Shown in pieces: positions 21,975 through 31,796 of a stretch of DNA of 64,000 bases. Each line of letters begins with the position of its first letter. Positions within the stretch are counted from its first letter, which is position 1. Under the pieces are notes generated by a model. It searched no databases and was not told where the DNA came from. It was given only the letters and a program-made list of their open reading frames with translations. The stretch covers positions 1 through 64,000 of the forward strand of contig JALHOL010000003.1 in assembly GCA_022843025.1 (NCBI GenBank), written 5' to 3'. Position numbers and translations under genes: made by a program. The stretch is from Paracoccaceae bacterium (GTDB lineage Bacteria > Pseudomonadota > Alphaproteobacteria > Rhodobacterales > Rhodobacteraceae).

Positions 21975-23921
21975 TCAATCCCCCGCCGCGCGGCCCTTGA
22001 GGGCGATGATCCCCCGCGGGCGGAACTGGATGAAGAGGATGATGAAAAGGATCATGTAGGTCTGCGCCGCCAGCGTGTTGGACGGGTTGAGCCATTCGAT
22101 CCCCTTCTGCAGCGAACCGATGAGGAAGGCCCCGGCCAGTGTGCCCCAGATGTTGCCCACGCCGCCCACAACCACCGTCATGAAGCTTTGCACGATGTAA
22201 TCAGACCCAAGCTCGGACGTGACCTTGGCGAACAGGCCGATGGCCACGCCCGCGATGCCCGCAATGCCCGAGCCGAGGCCGAAAGTGAGCATGTTGATCC
22301 GGTCGGGGTTGATGCCCATGGAGGCTGCCATAGAAGGGTTCTGCGTAACCGCCCGCACCTCTAGCCCCAGCCGCGTGCGTTTCATCAGCCAGAGGAAGAA
22401 CAGCAGAAACACCATGGCAAGCACGAAGATGGCGATGCGGATATAGCTGATCGACACCACATCGTTGAAGGTCAGCGCGCCATCAAGCCAGCCCGGCGCT
22501 GTCAGTGGGCGAGCCTGCGTGCCGAAGATGTTCTTGGCAATCTGTTGGAGAGCGATCGAGATGCCGAAAGTGGCAAGCAGCGTTTCCAGCGGGCGCTTGT
22601 AGAGGTGGCGGATCACCAACCGCTCCATCGCAACACCGGCTGCGAAAGTCACGGCAAAGGCCAAAGGCAGCGCCACGATAATCGACAGGGTGTAATTGGT
22701 GATGAACAGCTGCACCACATACCCCGTATAGGCCCCCATCATGATGAATTCGCCATGGGCCATGTTGATCACCCGCATGACACCGAAGGTGATCGCGAGG
22801 CCAATGGCGGCCAGGAAGTAGATCGAAGCAAGCGAGATGGCATCCAGCGCAAGGTCTGCCGTCTGCATTGCACCGACGGTCCTGCCGATACGGTCCAGCG
22901 CCGCGCGGGCGGCGGAGGTGACTGCCGGGTCGGGTTCGGCGTAAACTTCGGCGAAGCGGTGTTCTGCGATGGCGGCGGCGACCTCGGCATCGGTTGCGGC
23001 GGGAGGCACGGTTCCGGCGGCCTCCAACGCAGTATAGGCTTGGTCGCGGGCGGCTTGCGTGCCCAGGTCGGCCACGGGAATTCCTGCCACTGCACCATCA
23101 ACGATATTGGCCAGAAGCGCGGCACGCGATTCCTCGACCGTCAGGCGGGCGGGTGCCATTTCGGCGGCGACCAGCAGATCGTAAGCCTCCACCGCTGTAA
23201 GATCGCTGCCCGGTTCAAGTTCGCGGGCAAGGTTCATGTCTGCGGGCAGGTCGCCGACAAAGGCAATTTGCCGCGTGGCGACCAAGGGGTTAAGCGCGCC
23301 GCGCAGATCAAGCCCGAGATCGGAGCCGAAGCTTTCGATGGCGGCCACACGGGCGGCGCTGTCGGGATCAAAGCGCAGGGTCAGCAGCCGTTCGAGCCGC
23401 TCTTTCTGGGCCTTCAGCGCAGGGTCGGCCTCTGAAGCCAGCGAAGCGCGCAGCGGTTCAAGATGGGCGGCTTCGGGATCGCGGGCGATGGATTGAAGCG
23501 CGTCGGCACGCTTGGCGGGATCAGGGTCTGACAGGGTAAATTGCACCAGCGCGGTGGAAATCATCCCGCGCACCCCGGCATTGGGACGCAGTTCAGTGAT
23601 ATCGGATTTCGCGGCAGTCCCTGCATCGGCCCCTGCAAGATCGCGCAGCGCCCAACCCTCAGACGTGGTTTCGATCAGGAAGAAGGCGCCGTCAGCCTTG
23701 CGCACACCCAAGCCACGGTTCACCCAGGCCCCCAGCACCGTTGCCGCCAGCGGGTCGCCACTTTCGGCGAGGGCGGCGATCACCGGGGTGATCGTGGCCC
23801 GGGTGGGCTTTTCGATCAGCGCGCGGTTCGCGGTCAGGATGTCGGTGGCCGACTGCTCCTGCGCAAGGCCGGGAAAGGCCAGCAGCAAGACGGCGGCAAG
23901 GGAAAGGAGGATGCGGCGCAT
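21975..23921 (-). CDS. urtB: Urea ABC transporter permease UrtB
   Basis: The 648-residue protein has a signal-like N-terminus (MRRILLSLAAVLLLAFPGLAQ), a long alanine-rich periplasmic helical domain (to about residue 350) and a C-terminal LivH-type permease starting near SIYFLAAIGLAITFGVMRVI. The extended N-terminal domain is typical of UrtB and distinguishes it from LivH. ATG 23921 is preferred because GGA lies just upstream, whereas the ATG 12 bases earlier has no ribosome site. Confidence 0.92.
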   Translation of the reverse strand: MRRILLSLAAVLLLAFPGLAQEQSATDILTANRALIEKPTRATITPVIAALAESGDPLAATVLGAWVNRGLGVRKADGAFFLIETTSEGWALRDLAGADAGTAAKSDITELRPNAGVRGMISTALVQFTLSDPDPAKRADALQSIARDPEAAHLEPLRASLASEADPALKAQKERLERLLTLRFDPDSAARVAAIESFGSDLGLDLRGALNPLVATRQIAFVGDLPADMNLARELEPGSDLTAVEAYDLLVAAEMAPARLTVEESRAALLANIVDGAVAGIPVADLGTQAARDQAYTALEAAGTVPPAATDAEVAAAIAEHRFAEVYAEPDPAVTSAARAALDRIGRTVGAMQTADLALDAISLASIYFLAAIGLAITFGVMRVINMAHGEFIMMGAYTGYVVQLFITNYTLSIIVALPLAFAVTFAAGVAMERLVIRHLYKRPLETLLATFGISIALQQIAKNIFGTQARPLTAPGWLDGALTFNDVVSISYIRIAIFVLAMVFLLFFLWLMKRTRLGLEVRAVTQNPSMAASMGINPDRINMLTFGLGSGIAGIAGVAIGLFAKVTSELGSDYIVQSFMTVVVGGVGNIWGTLAGAFLIGSLQKGIEWLNPSNTLAAQTYMILFIILFIQFRPRGIIALKGRAAGD

Positions 23922-23981
23922 GGGATCCTGCATATAAGAAAGGGGGGCCAGGACATCCGGCCCCCCGATACTTCGGTCAGA

Positions 23982-25262
23982 TCAGTAGTTCGATTTGATC
24001 TGCACGCAGGTCTTGGTTTCGGTGTTGTACATGCCGCAGTCGAGTTCGGCCCAATCGGATTCCAGCACCGCCGATTCCGGCAGGAAGTCGGTCCAGGCAT
24101 CACCGGCAACCGGTTCAGTCTGGCTGATGATGTCGAACTGGCCATCCGCCCGGATTTCGCCGATCAGAACCGGCTTGGTCAGGTGGTGGTTCGGCAGCAT
24201 CTTGGCAACGCCCCCGGTCAGGTTCGGCACTTCAAGGCCATACATCGCCTCACGCACGGCATCGACATCAGTCGTGCCTGCCTTTTCAACGGCCTGCACC
24301 CACATGTTGAAGCCGATGACATGGGCTTCCATCGGGTCATTCGTCACACGCTCGGGGCCAGCGAAGGCCTTCCACTTTTCAATGAACGCGGCGTTTTCGG
24401 GGGTGTCAGCGGTTTGGAAATAGTTCCACGCCGCGAGGTGACCCACGAGGTTCGACGTATCCAGACCCGACAGTTCCTCTTCGCCGACCGAGAAGGCGAC
24501 GACGGGGATTTCATCGGCAGAAACGCCAGCGGCGGCAAGTTCCTTGTAGAAGCCGATATTGGCATCACCGTTGATGGTGGAGATCACGCCAACCTTCTTG
24601 CCGTCAGCACCCAGTGCGACGACATCGGCGACGATCTTGGACCAGTCCGAATGGCCGAAGGGGGTGTAGTTCACGAAGATGTCTTCCTTCGCGATGCCCT
24701 TGGAGACCAGATAGGATTCCAGGATGTTGTTCGTGGTGCGCGGATAGACATAGTCCGTGCCGAGCAGGGCGAATTTCTCGACCCCCAGTTCTTCGAGGAA
24801 GTAATCCGTAGCCGGGATCGCCTGCTGGTTCGGGGCGGCGCCGGTGTAGAAGACGTTCTTGGACGATTCCTCGCCTTCATACTGCACCGGGTAGAACAGC
24901 AAGCCGTTCAGTTCCTCGATCACCGGCAGAACCGATTTGCGCGACACCGACGTCCAGCAGCCGAACATCACGTCGACATTCGACACGGTCAGCAGTTCGC
25001 GGGCCTTTTCGGCAAAGAGCGGCCAGTCAGAGGCCGGATCTACGACCACCGCCTCAAGCTGTTTGCCCAGCAGGCCGCCCTTGGCGTTCTGCTCTTCAAT
25101 CAGCATCAGCATGGTGTCTTTCAGCGTCGTTTCCGAGATCGCCATCGTTCCCGACAGCGAGTGCAGGACGCCGACCTTGATCGTTTCCTCCTGCGCCAGC
25201 GCGGCACCGGCGAAGGCCATGCCCATCGCGCCGCCCAGCATCATCCCCTTGATCTTGTTCAT
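23982..25262 (-). CDS. urtA: Urea ABC transporter substrate-binding protein UrtA
   Basis: This 426-residue periplasmic protein has a signal peptide ending in GAALA (about residue 23) and begins the mature chain QEETIKVGVLHSLSGTMAISE, the UrtA pattern. GCWTSVSRKSVLPV and YPVQYEGEESS are conserved in urea/short-chain amide binding proteins. It is the first gene of urtABCDE. In this group the system scavenges urea for the neighbouring urease. The start is ATG 25262. Confidence 0.95.
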   Translation of the reverse strand: MNKIKGMMLGGAMGMAFAGAALAQEETIKVGVLHSLSGTMAISETTLKDTMLMLIEEQNAKGGLLGKQLEAVVVDPASDWPLFAEKARELLTVSNVDVMFGCWTSVSRKSVLPVIEELNGLLFYPVQYEGEESSKNVFYTGAAPNQQAIPATDYFLEELGVEKFALLGTDYVYPRTTNNILESYLVSKGIAKEDIFVNYTPFGHSDWSKIVADVVALGADGKKVGVISTINGDANIGFYKELAAAGVSADEIPVVAFSVGEEELSGLDTSNLVGHLAAWNYFQTADTPENAAFIEKWKAFAGPERVTNDPMEAHVIGFNMWVQAVEKAGTTDVDAVREAMYGLEVPNLTGGVAKMLPNHHLTKPVLIGEIRADGQFDIISQTEPVAGDAWTDFLPESAVLESDWAELDCGMYNTETKTCVQIKSNY

Positions 25263-25719
25263 TAGGTAATCCTCTTTCGAGACCGCCCGAAGCCTGCCCT
25301 TCCCTTTCCGGGATGGGGTCACTATCTTCGAGAGGCAACTCAGGTTGCACCCCGTGCGGTGGGGGCGGACTTCCACATCGAAACCCCTGCCGCACATCTT
25401 TTCTTTCGCGGCGGCCGCAGCGGCCCCGCCAGAGGCAGAAGACCGCCATCGCCGCAGCGCGGCAACTTTCACCGACGAAAGTCTCAAAGTGGTATGCCAA
25501 ACTCGTGATATACGCTTAAAACTTCCGCAGCGGCGCGGCATACGCTGATTTTTTCATCGCGCGCAAAGCCAGAATCAGGCGACTCAGGGCGATTTCTGGC
25601 AGAGAAACGTCGCAAACTGCCGGGATTGGAAACAGTCCGTTCACCCGGCGGAGAAGGGGGCTGGACGCTGCGCAGAGCGCGCGGATACCGTTGGCAGCAG
25701 CGTAGTGAAAGGTGAACCC
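25263..25719. other. urtA upstream region (divergent promoter region)
   Basis: These 457 bases hold no credible gene. They must contain the urtA promoter (minus strand) and that of the lipoprotein gene (plus strand). A short TGCAC-CCC-GTGCG inverted repeat occurs at about 25345-25357, but its spacer is not that of NtrC sites. No clear sigma-70 or sigma-54 promoter was recognised. Confidence 0.4.
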
Positions 25720-26043
25720 GTGTTGAAAACCGCCCTTGGCCTGAGCGCCGCCCTGTTCCTGACCGCTTGCTATCCAAGCGTTCCCATCAACCCAGACGGC
25801 AGCCGCCAATTTGGCGAAACGCGCTCGTTCAGTCTGCCTACGGGCATGGGCCTGAATGTCACGCGTGAAGGCAACCAGGCCAAGATTCTCTATCCGATGG
25901 AATACCCGCTGACCGATGCCGAGGCGGCGGATTACATCATCCGCGCTACAGGCTGCCGCCCCATCGCGATGGTTTCCAGCCATTCGACGATGTATAACCG
26001 CGGCCTGCACCGCACCTATGATCTGAACTGCAGCGGCGCCTAA
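25720..26043 (+). CDS. Small putative lipoprotein, unknown function
   Basis: The 107-residue product begins with a lipoprotein signal (GLSAALFLTAC), placing the lipidated cysteine at about residue 15. The mature part includes PSVPINPDGSRQFGETRSF and ends in a Cys-containing TYDLNCSGA, so a disulphide with TGCRP is possible. GTG 25720 follows AAAGGTGA; an in-frame GTG at 25705 is less likely. It lies convergent to ureG between the urea uptake and urease loci. The family is not recognised. Confidence 0.7.
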   Translation: MLKTALGLSAALFLTACYPSVPINPDGSRQFGETRSFSLPTGMGLNVTREGNQAKILYPMEYPLTDAEAADYIIRATGCRPIAMVSSHSTMYNRGLHRTYDLNCSGA

Positions 26044-26056
26044 CGGCGGTAAGGGC

Positions 26057-26089
26057 CGGTCTGGCGGTCACCCTGCCAGCGCCAGACCG
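26057..26089. terminator. Inverted repeat between lipoprotein gene and ureG
   Basis: Arms CGGTCTGGCG (26057-26066) and CGCCAGACCG (26080-26089) are perfect and overlap the 3' end of ureG. No U tract follows. It may end the plus-strand transcript or protect the urease mRNA 3' end. Confidence 0.45.
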
Positions 26090-26688
26090 CCCTCGCGTTG
26101 CAGAAACGCCACGATCGCCTCGACCCCCACGCCCTGCCGCAGCCGCGCCATCACATAGGGGCGGCTGCCACGGGCGCGTTGTGTGTCTGATTCAAGCAAG
26201 GCGATATCCACCCCGACATGGGGGGCGAGGTCGGTCTTGTTGACCACCAAAAGATCGGACCGCGTCACCCCTGGCCCGCGTTTGCGCGGAATGTCCTGCC
26301 CGGCGGCGGTGTCGATCACATAAATGGTGATGTCAGCCAGTTCCGGGCTGTAGGTCGCGGCCAGATTGTCGCCCCCGCTTTCGATGAGGATCAGGTCGAG
26401 GTCGGGGAAGGCCCCGCGGAGATCAGCCACCGCCGCCAGATTGATCGATGCATCTTCACGGATCGCGGTATGGGGGCAGCCGCCGGTTTCCACGCCCCGG
26501 ATACGTTCCACCGGCAGAACCTGCGCACGCATCAGGTATTCGGCATCCTCGCGGGTGTAGATGTCATTGGTGATGACCGCCATCGAACAGCGATGCGCAA
26601 GTGCACGGCAGAGCTGTTCTGTCAGCGTCGTCTTGCCCACGCCCACCGGCCCGCCAATCCCGACGCGCAAAGGTCCATGTCCCGTCAT
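26068..26688 (-). CDS. ureG: Urease accessory GTPase UreG
   Basis: The 206-residue SIMIBI GTPase has P-loop [10 protein letters not shown] at residues 12-21, the metal-site region [15 protein letters not shown] and the G4 motif VVNKTDLA. It delivers nickel to urease with UreD, UreE and UreF. It overlaps ureF by 4 bases and is the last gene of the urease operon. Confidence 0.97.
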   Translation of the reverse strand: MTGHGPLRVGIGGPVGVGKTTLTEQLCRALAHRCSMAVITNDIYTREDAEYLMRAQVLPVERIRGVETGGCPHTAIREDASINLAAVADLRGAFPDLDLILIESGGDNLAATYSPELADITIYVIDTAAGQDIPRKRGPGVTRSDLLVVNKTDLAPHVGVDIALLESDTQRARGSRPYVMARLRQGVGVEAIVAFLQREGGLALAG

Positions 26689-27323
26689 GTCTTGAAAATC
26701 CTTACGTCCATTCCTTCATGCCGCATGGCGGCCAGATCGGCCCCGAAGGCCGCGCTTTCGATGGCGTCCACCCCCTGCCCCGCCGCCGTATCCGCAACGG
26801 ACTGGATCAGCGGGTGCAGCGCGGCCAACGCCGCCTGCCCCTCATTCTGGCCCAGCGGCACAAAGCGGACGGCAACGGAAATGAGGTTGGAGGTAAAGGC
26901 GTGCAGATAAAGGGCAATCACCTGCGATTTCTCGAGCCCCAACCCCTGCGCAGCCGAACCGACGGCCACTGGCAACGGATACGATGCCATCTCTTGCCCG
27001 GTCAGCGCAGAAACGGCGCGGGCAAAGGCAGCGCCCTGATCCGCCGTTTCCCGCAACCGTTCGGCGGAGGGTTGAAGTGCGACGGCAAGTGCGCCCAGCG
27101 CGGCATGATCCGCCCCGTCTTCCAGCGCAGCGGATAACAGGATTGCGTCCTGCTTGCCCGCGCCGAACCGCAGTACATCGGCCAGCCATGCCTCCAGATC
27201 AGCGCCCGAGGCGATGCCGCCGTCGTGGATGACCTGTTCCATCCCGTGCGAATAGGCAAAGCCGCCCGTTGGAAAGGCGGGCGAGAGCCACTGGACTAGG
27301 GTCATCAATCCGGCGGCGGTCAT
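26685..27323 (-). CDS. ureF: Urease accessory protein UreF
   Basis: This 212-residue all-helical protein matches UreF, with the conserved start [20 protein letters not shown] and the [16 protein letters not shown] segment. It links UreD-bound apo-urease to UreG. It is translationally coupled to ureE and ureG through 4-base overlaps. Confidence 0.94.
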   Translation of the reverse strand: MTAAGLMTLVQWLSPAFPTGGFAYSHGMEQVIHDGGIASGADLEAWLADVLRFGAGKQDAILLSAALEDGADHAALGALAVALQPSAERLRETADQGAAFARAVSALTGQEMASYPLPVAVGSAAQGLGLEKSQVIALYLHAFTSNLISVAVRFVPLGQNEGQAALAALHPLIQSVADTAAGQGVDAIESAAFGADLAAMRHEGMDVRIFKT

Positions 27324-27895
27324 TCGTCGGGCTGATCCGGTTCATCGGCATCCACCCGGTGCGAGGCATGGTGCTGCACCTGCATCGCGCCATGGGGATG
27401 GGACAGGGTAAAGACATGGGGCACATGGCCCTGTGCGTGGCCGTGATCATGGCCCATCGTGCGGCCATGACCATAGGCCCCGCCTTCGGGTGTGAAGGGT
27501 TCCATCGCGTGGGTCACGGTGCCGCCCAACTGCACCAGCATTGCCTTGAGCACATGGTCATCGCGGATGACCAGCCGGTCATCTTCGATCTGGCAGGGGG
27601 TGTGGCGGTTGCCGATATGCCAGGCAAGACGCGGAAGATCGCCCTTGATGATCAGCACCGGTTCCGCCGCCGCGACCACGGCGATCAGGCGGCCATCCAT
27701 CAGTTCAAAGCAATCTCCCGCTTCGGCGCTGGTGGTTTCGGGCAGGTCGATCATCACGCCGCGATCCGCTGCCGTCATCAGACGTTTGCGGCGCAGGAAC
27801 CGTTCGTCATAGCCCAGCACGACCTGATCAACCGGGTCGCGCCCCCCGACGGCGGCCCGGCGGATCAATGCATGGGCAAGCGGATAGTCAGTCAT
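27320..27895 (-). CDS. ureE: Urease nickel metallochaperone UreE
   Basis: The 191-residue protein has an N-terminal peptide-binding domain, a central metal-binding domain containing WHIGNRHTPCQIEDD, and a histidine-rich tail (GHDHGHAQGHVPH, SHPHGAMQVQHH) that would bind several Ni ions. It starts at ATG 27895, about 480 bases after ureC, a gap occupied by a reverse-strand gene. Confidence 0.94.
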   Translation of the reverse strand: MTDYPLAHALIRRAAVGGRDPVDQVVLGYDERFLRRKRLMTAADRGVMIDLPETTSAEAGDCFELMDGRLIAVVAAAEPVLIIKGDLPRLAWHIGNRHTPCQIEDDRLVIRDDHVLKAMLVQLGGTVTHAMEPFTPEGGAYGHGRTMGHDHGHAQGHVPHVFTLSHPHGAMQVQHHASHRVDADEPDQPDE

Positions 27896-28016
27896 CGGTC
27901 AGCGCCCCTTTGCCGTTTGGTCACCCGGATTGCAGTTTATCATCTCAGCCCCGTCGCGTCGTCATGGCTTGTTAATCCCTCAACCCCATCCTTGGCCTGC
28001 AAAGAGGGAGAAGACC

Positions 28017-28337
28017 ATGCATCACCTGTCCCCCGTCGATGAACTTGCCGAAATCCGGGCGGAAATCGCCCGCCTGAAACTGCGCGAAACGGCGTTGCGC
28101 GACGTGATCCTGACTGCGCCATCCACAAGCCTGACCGGGCGTTGGCACCGGGTCGAGGTGACCGAACATCGCGTCCGCATGTTCGATCCGGCGCTTTTGC
28201 CCGATGTTATCCGCGACAACCCGGCCTATTGGCGGGAACGCGTGCAAACCCGCATCAGCACGCTTGCACTGCAAACCCGCCTTCCGCGCCCGGGTTGGCC
28301 CATCCGGCGGGGCGATGATCATGCGGCCATGCATTGA
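28017..28337 (+). CDS. Small conserved-looking protein encoded antisense within the urease operon
   Basis: The 106-residue product starts MHHLSPVDELAEIRAEI and has a charged N-terminal helix (to about residue 28), then TSLTGRWHRVEVTEHRVRMFD. ATG 28017 follows GGGAG seven bases upstream. It runs opposite to ureE and ureC in the space between them. The minus-strand reading frame here has a shadow-like composition, so the plus-strand gene is preferred. No known domain was recognised; helical residues suggest a small coiled-coil or nucleic-acid-associated protein. Confidence 0.65.
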   Translation: MHHLSPVDELAEIRAEIARLKLRETALRDVILTAPSTSLTGRWHRVEVTEHRVRMFDPALLPDVIRDNPAYWRERVQTRISTLALQTRLPRPGWPIRRGDDHAAMH

Positions 28338-28373
28338 CCAGGACTGACTGTCACGCATGGCAGTTTTGCCCGG

Positions 28374-30116
28374 TCAGAACAGGAAATACCGTTGCGCCAG
28401 CGGCAGTTCGGTCGCCGGCTCGCAGGTCAGCAACACACCATCGGCGCGCACTTCGTAGGTTTCAGGATCAACCTCGATCTGCGGGGTGGCATCGTTCAAG
28501 CGCATGTCGCGCTTGCCGATGCCACGGCATCCTTCCACTGCCAGCGTTTCCTTGGCGAGTCCGTATTGCCCCCGAACATCGGCCTCTTGCCCAGCCTGGC
28601 TGACAAAGACCACCGCGTTGCGCTCCACACTGCGGCCAAAGGCCCCGAACATGGGCCGCGTATGCACCGGCTGCGGCGTGGGAATGGATGCGTTTGGATC
28701 GCCCATCTGCGCCACGACGATACAGCCGCCGATCAGCACCATTTCCGGCTTGGCCCCGAAAAACGCGGGCGACCACAGGACCAGATCGGCGCGCTTGCCT
28801 TCTTCCACGCTGCCGATATGGCGCGACAGGCCATGCGCCACGGCGGGGTTGATCGTGTATTTGGCGATGTAGCGGCGGACGCGCAGATTGTCATTCGCGC
28901 CCATCTCACCCTCTAGTCGGCCGCGTTGCACCTTCATCTTGTGCGCGGTCTGCCATGTGCGGGTGATCACCTCGCCCACCCGGCCCATCGCCTGACTGTC
29001 AGACGATATCACCGAAAATGCCCCCAGATCGTGCAAGATATCTTCGGCCGCGATGGTTTCGCGCCGGATACGGCTTTCGGCAAAGGCCACATCTTCCGGC
29101 ACCTTGCGATCAAGGTGGTGGCACACCATCAGCATGTCGAGGTGTTCCTCGATCGTGTTCACGGTGTAGGGCATCGTGGGGTTGGTAGACGAGGGCAGCA
29201 CATTCTGGCTGCTGACCACCTTGATGATGTCGGGCGCGTGGCCGCCGCCCGCGCCTTCGGTGTGGAAGGCGTGGATCGTGCGGCCCCGGATGGCGGCGAG
29301 GGTGTTTTCCACGAAACCGGATTCGTTGAGCGTATCGGTGTGGATCATCACCTGCACGTCCATCGCATCGGCCACAGTCAGGCAGCAATCAATGGCGGCG
29401 GGGGTCGTTCCCCAATCCTCGTGCAGTTTCAACGCGCAGGCACCGGCGCGGATCTGTTCCTCCAACGCGGCAGGAAGTGAGGCGTTGCCCTTGCCTGCAA
29501 AGGCCAGGTTCATCGGAAAGGCATCCGCCGCCTGCATCATCCGTGCGATATGCCACGGCCCCGGCGTGCAGGTTGTGGCAAGTGTGCCATGTGCGGGGCC
29601 TGTGCCGCCGCCTAGCATTGTGGTGATCCCGGAATGGAGCGCATCGTCGATCTGCTGCGGCGCGATGAAATGGATATGCGCGTCCATCGCGCCCGCCGTC
29701 AGGATGCGGCCTTCGCCTGCGATGATCTCGGTCCCTGGCCCGATGATCACATCCACCCCTGGCTGGGTGTCGGGATTGCCCGCCTTGCCGATCTTGGCGA
29801 TCCGGCCATCCCGCAGGCCGACATCGGCTTTGTAGATGCCCGTCCAATCCACGATCAGAGCATTGGTGATGACGGTATCCATCGCGCCCGCTGCACGGGT
29901 GATCTGGCTTTGTCCCATCCCGTCGCGGATCACCTTGCCGCCGCCGAACTTGACCTCTTCGCCATAGCGCAGCGCGTTGGCCCCTTGCGAGGAGCGCTCG
30001 GCGATCAGGTCACGCTCCACCTCGATGATCAGGTCGGTGTCGCCCAAGCGGACCTTGTCGCCCACAGTGGGACCGTACATGTCGGCATAGGCGGCGCGGG
30101 TCATCGCATAGGGCAT
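28374..30116 (-). CDS. ureC: Urease alpha (catalytic) subunit
   Basis: The 580-residue subunit hydrolyses urea at a di-nickel site. Visible ligands are H147 and H149 (DAHIHF) and the carbamylated lysine K230 (ALKLHEDWG); flap residues are C332 and H333 (MVCHHLD). All are offset by 13 from Klebsiella UreC numbering, so the active site is complete. The start ATG 30116 has GAGGAG seven bases upstream. Two non-urease genes lie between it and ureB. Confidence 0.97.
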   Translation of the reverse strand: MPYAMTRAAYADMYGPTVGDKVRLGDTDLIIEVERDLIAERSSQGANALRYGEEVKFGGGKVIRDGMGQSQITRAAGAMDTVITNALIVDWTGIYKADVGLRDGRIAKIGKAGNPDTQPGVDVIIGPGTEIIAGEGRILTAGAMDAHIHFIAPQQIDDALHSGITTMLGGGTGPAHGTLATTCTPGPWHIARMMQAADAFPMNLAFAGKGNASLPAALEEQIRAGACALKLHEDWGTTPAAIDCCLTVADAMDVQVMIHTDTLNESGFVENTLAAIRGRTIHAFHTEGAGGGHAPDIIKVVSSQNVLPSSTNPTMPYTVNTIEEHLDMLMVCHHLDRKVPEDVAFAESRIRRETIAAEDILHDLGAFSVISSDSQAMGRVGEVITRTWQTAHKMKVQRGRLEGEMGANDNLRVRRYIAKYTINPAVAHGLSRHIGSVEEGKRADLVLWSPAFFGAKPEMVLIGGCIVVAQMGDPNASIPTPQPVHTRPMFGAFGRSVERNAVVFVSQAGQEADVRGQYGLAKETLAVEGCRGIGKRDMRLNDATPQIEVDPETYEVRADGVLLTCEPATELPLAQRYFLF

Positions 30117-30137
30117 CGGGTCACTCCTCGGATCGGG

Positions 30138-30563
30138 TCATGCTGGCGCCGCGTCCTGCGTCTGCGTGTCGACCATGAAACGATCATCGACAGGCACTTG
30201 CAGCGCAGTGGCCAGCGCATTGGTCTGGGCGGCCATGGCGATGACGGCCATCAACTCGCCATGCTGGGCATCAGTCATGCCCTTGGCGCGGGCCGCCGCC
30301 GTGTGGGAATGGATGCAATAGCTGCACCCATTGGTGACCGACACGGCCACATAGATCATCTCTTTCACCATCGGGTCGAGATGGCCGGGGCCCATCACGA
30401 CCTGCAACCTTTCCCAGGTTGCACGCAAAAGGGCCGGGTCGGCGGCCAGCGCGCGCCAGAAGTTGTTAACGTAGTCGGTGTTCCGCTTGGCCCGGATGTC
30501 ATCGAACACGGCGAGGGCTTCTGCCCCCGCCGCCTTGTCCGAAAGGATCGGCGCAACGGCCAT
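30138..30563 (-). CDS. Carboxymuconolactone decarboxylase/AhpD-like protein
   Basis: The 141-residue protein has the AhpD/CMD fold signature with redox motif C-SY-C-IHSH (NGCSYCIHSHTAAARAKGM), typical of peroxidase-like members with a CxxC pair. Its ATG shares one base with the stop of the upstream cyclase-family gene (TGATG), showing coupling. Its presence inside the urease operon is unusual. Substrate is unknown; a thiol-dependent peroxidase or a decarboxylase-like role are both possible. Confidence 0.85.
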   Translation of the reverse strand: MAVAPILSDKAAGAEALAVFDDIRAKRNTDYVNNFWRALAADPALLRATWERLQVVMGPGHLDPMVKEMIYVAVSVTNGCSYCIHSHTAAARAKGMTDAQHGELMAVIAMAAQTNALATALQVPVDDRFMVDTQTQDAAPA

Positions 30564-31378
30564 CAGACCACCGCCATCACGCGTGCCGGGCCGCCTGTGC
30601 CCGTCTTGTGTTTGGGCGCACCGATGAAGACTGTCGCCCCGGCGGCGGGAAGCCCGTCCAAGCCGGCGAGGTTTTCGATCCCGAAGCGCCCGCCCGGCAG
30701 CCAGCTGAAATGCACGGCGAAATCGGCGGAATTGCCGGGGTCGAGCGACAGGGTATCCACCCCGATGCAAGCCGCATCAAGGCCAGCCAGCATGTCGGTC
30801 GCTGCTTTGGAGAAGCCGGGGAAAGCGAACTTGCCCTCCGGATCGTTGCGATAGGACGGATCGCCCACCTTGGCCGCCCAGCCCGAATTCATCGCGACGC
30901 AGGCCCCGGCGGGAATGTCGCCATTGGCGCTGACCCAAGCCTCAATATCGGCAGGTTCGACCATGGCGTTGGGGTCTTCCGCCGCCTTGGCCTTAATGTC
31001 GATGATGCAGAGCGGGCACATCAGCCGTTCCGGTGCCAGATCAGCGACCGACGTGCCATCTTCGGTAAAGTGCAGCGGTGCGTCGATATGCGTGCCGGTA
31101 TGTTCAAAGATCGTCAGCTTCCACAGTTGATAGCCGGAATCGGCGAACTTGACGGCAGGTTCGTAAATGATGCCGGGATTGCCATCGAATGTCGGGAAAG
31201 CCCCGTCATAGGCGTGGGTCAGATCGACCACGCGCCCCGCCGCCTGCGCCAATGCCGGGCGGGCCGTCGTCAGGCCAGATGCCATGACCGCTGCCGTCGT
31301 TGCGGCGGCGCCGGTGAAAAGAGCGCGGCGCGACAGCATGGATTGCTTGACCGACTCGATAAGGCAGGTATCACACAT
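30563..31378 (-). CDS. Tat-exported cyclase-family metal hydrolase
   Basis: The 271-residue protein belongs to the cyclase/kynurenine-formamidase-like family (PF04199), with metal-binding HTGTHIDAPLHF at about residues 93-104. The N-terminus has a CxxC (MCDTC) followed by a twin-arginine signal (SRRALFTGAAATTAAVMASG), so it is probably exported folded. GGAGG lies five bases before the ATG. Related enzymes cleave amide or cyclic amide bonds. Located between ureB and ureC, it might release a nitrogen compound in the periplasm, but this is inference. Confidence 0.85.
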   Translation of the reverse strand: MCDTCLIESVKQSMLSRRALFTGAAATTAAVMASGLTTARPALAQAAGRVVDLTHAYDGAFPTFDGNPGIIYEPAVKFADSGYQLWKLTIFEHTGTHIDAPLHFTEDGTSVADLAPERLMCPLCIIDIKAKAAEDPNAMVEPADIEAWVSANGDIPAGACVAMNSGWAAKVGDPSYRNDPEGKFAFPGFSKAATDMLAGLDAACIGVDTLSLDPGNSADFAVHFSWLPGGRFGIENLAGLDGLPAAGATVFIGAPKHKTGTGGPARVMAVV

Positions 31379-31490
31379 GGTAGCCTCCTTGTTTTCCTGG
31401 TCTTTCCCCGCAGCCCCGGCTGAACGGGCAGGCCGGTATCCGGCACAGGGGTTCAGCCTTTCATCCGACTTGCCCCTGCGTCAAGCGCGG

Positions 31491-31796
31491 TCAAAGCGGC
31501 CCCATCACCTTGCCGTTGAAACCATAGACGGTGCGCCCGCCGCTGAGCGGAACAAGAGCCACTTCGCGACTTTGCCCCGGTTCAAACCGCACGGCGGTGC
31601 CCGCGGGAATATCCAGCCGCATCCCGCGCGCGGCTGCGCGGTCAAAGGACAGGCCGGGATTGGTTTCGGCGAAATGGTAATGGCTGCCCACCTGAACCGG
31701 GCGGTCGCCGGTATTGGCGACCATCAGGCTGATCTGGGCCGCTTCGGCGTTGAGGATGATCTCACCCTCTGCCGGGAAGATCTCACCGGGGATCAT
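31491..31796 (-). CDS. ureB: Urease beta subunit
   Basis: The 101-residue UreB begins [16 protein letters not shown] and contains [10 protein letters not shown], both diagnostic. It is a structural subunit of the (UreABC)3 enzyme. It overlaps the preceding small gene by 4 bases. Confidence 0.96.
   Translation of the reverse strand: MIPGEIFPAEGEIILNAEAAQISLMVANTGDRPVQVGSHYHFAETNPGLSFDRAAARGMRLDIPAGTAVRFEPGQSREVALVPLSGGRTVYGFNGKVMGPL

Noticed and set aside
23922-23933. Longer start for urtB (ATG at 23933)
   Set aside because: No ribosome site, and the extra residues precede the signal peptide.
25345-25357. NtrC-like TGCAC...GTGCG upstream of urtA
   Set aside because: The spacer is 3 bases rather than 7, so it does not fit the NtrC consensus.
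27972-28358. 128-codon minus-strand frame between ureE and ureC
   Set aside because: It is the complement of the plus-strand 106-residue gene and has shadow-like composition (Gln/Arg/Gly-rich, no ribosome site).
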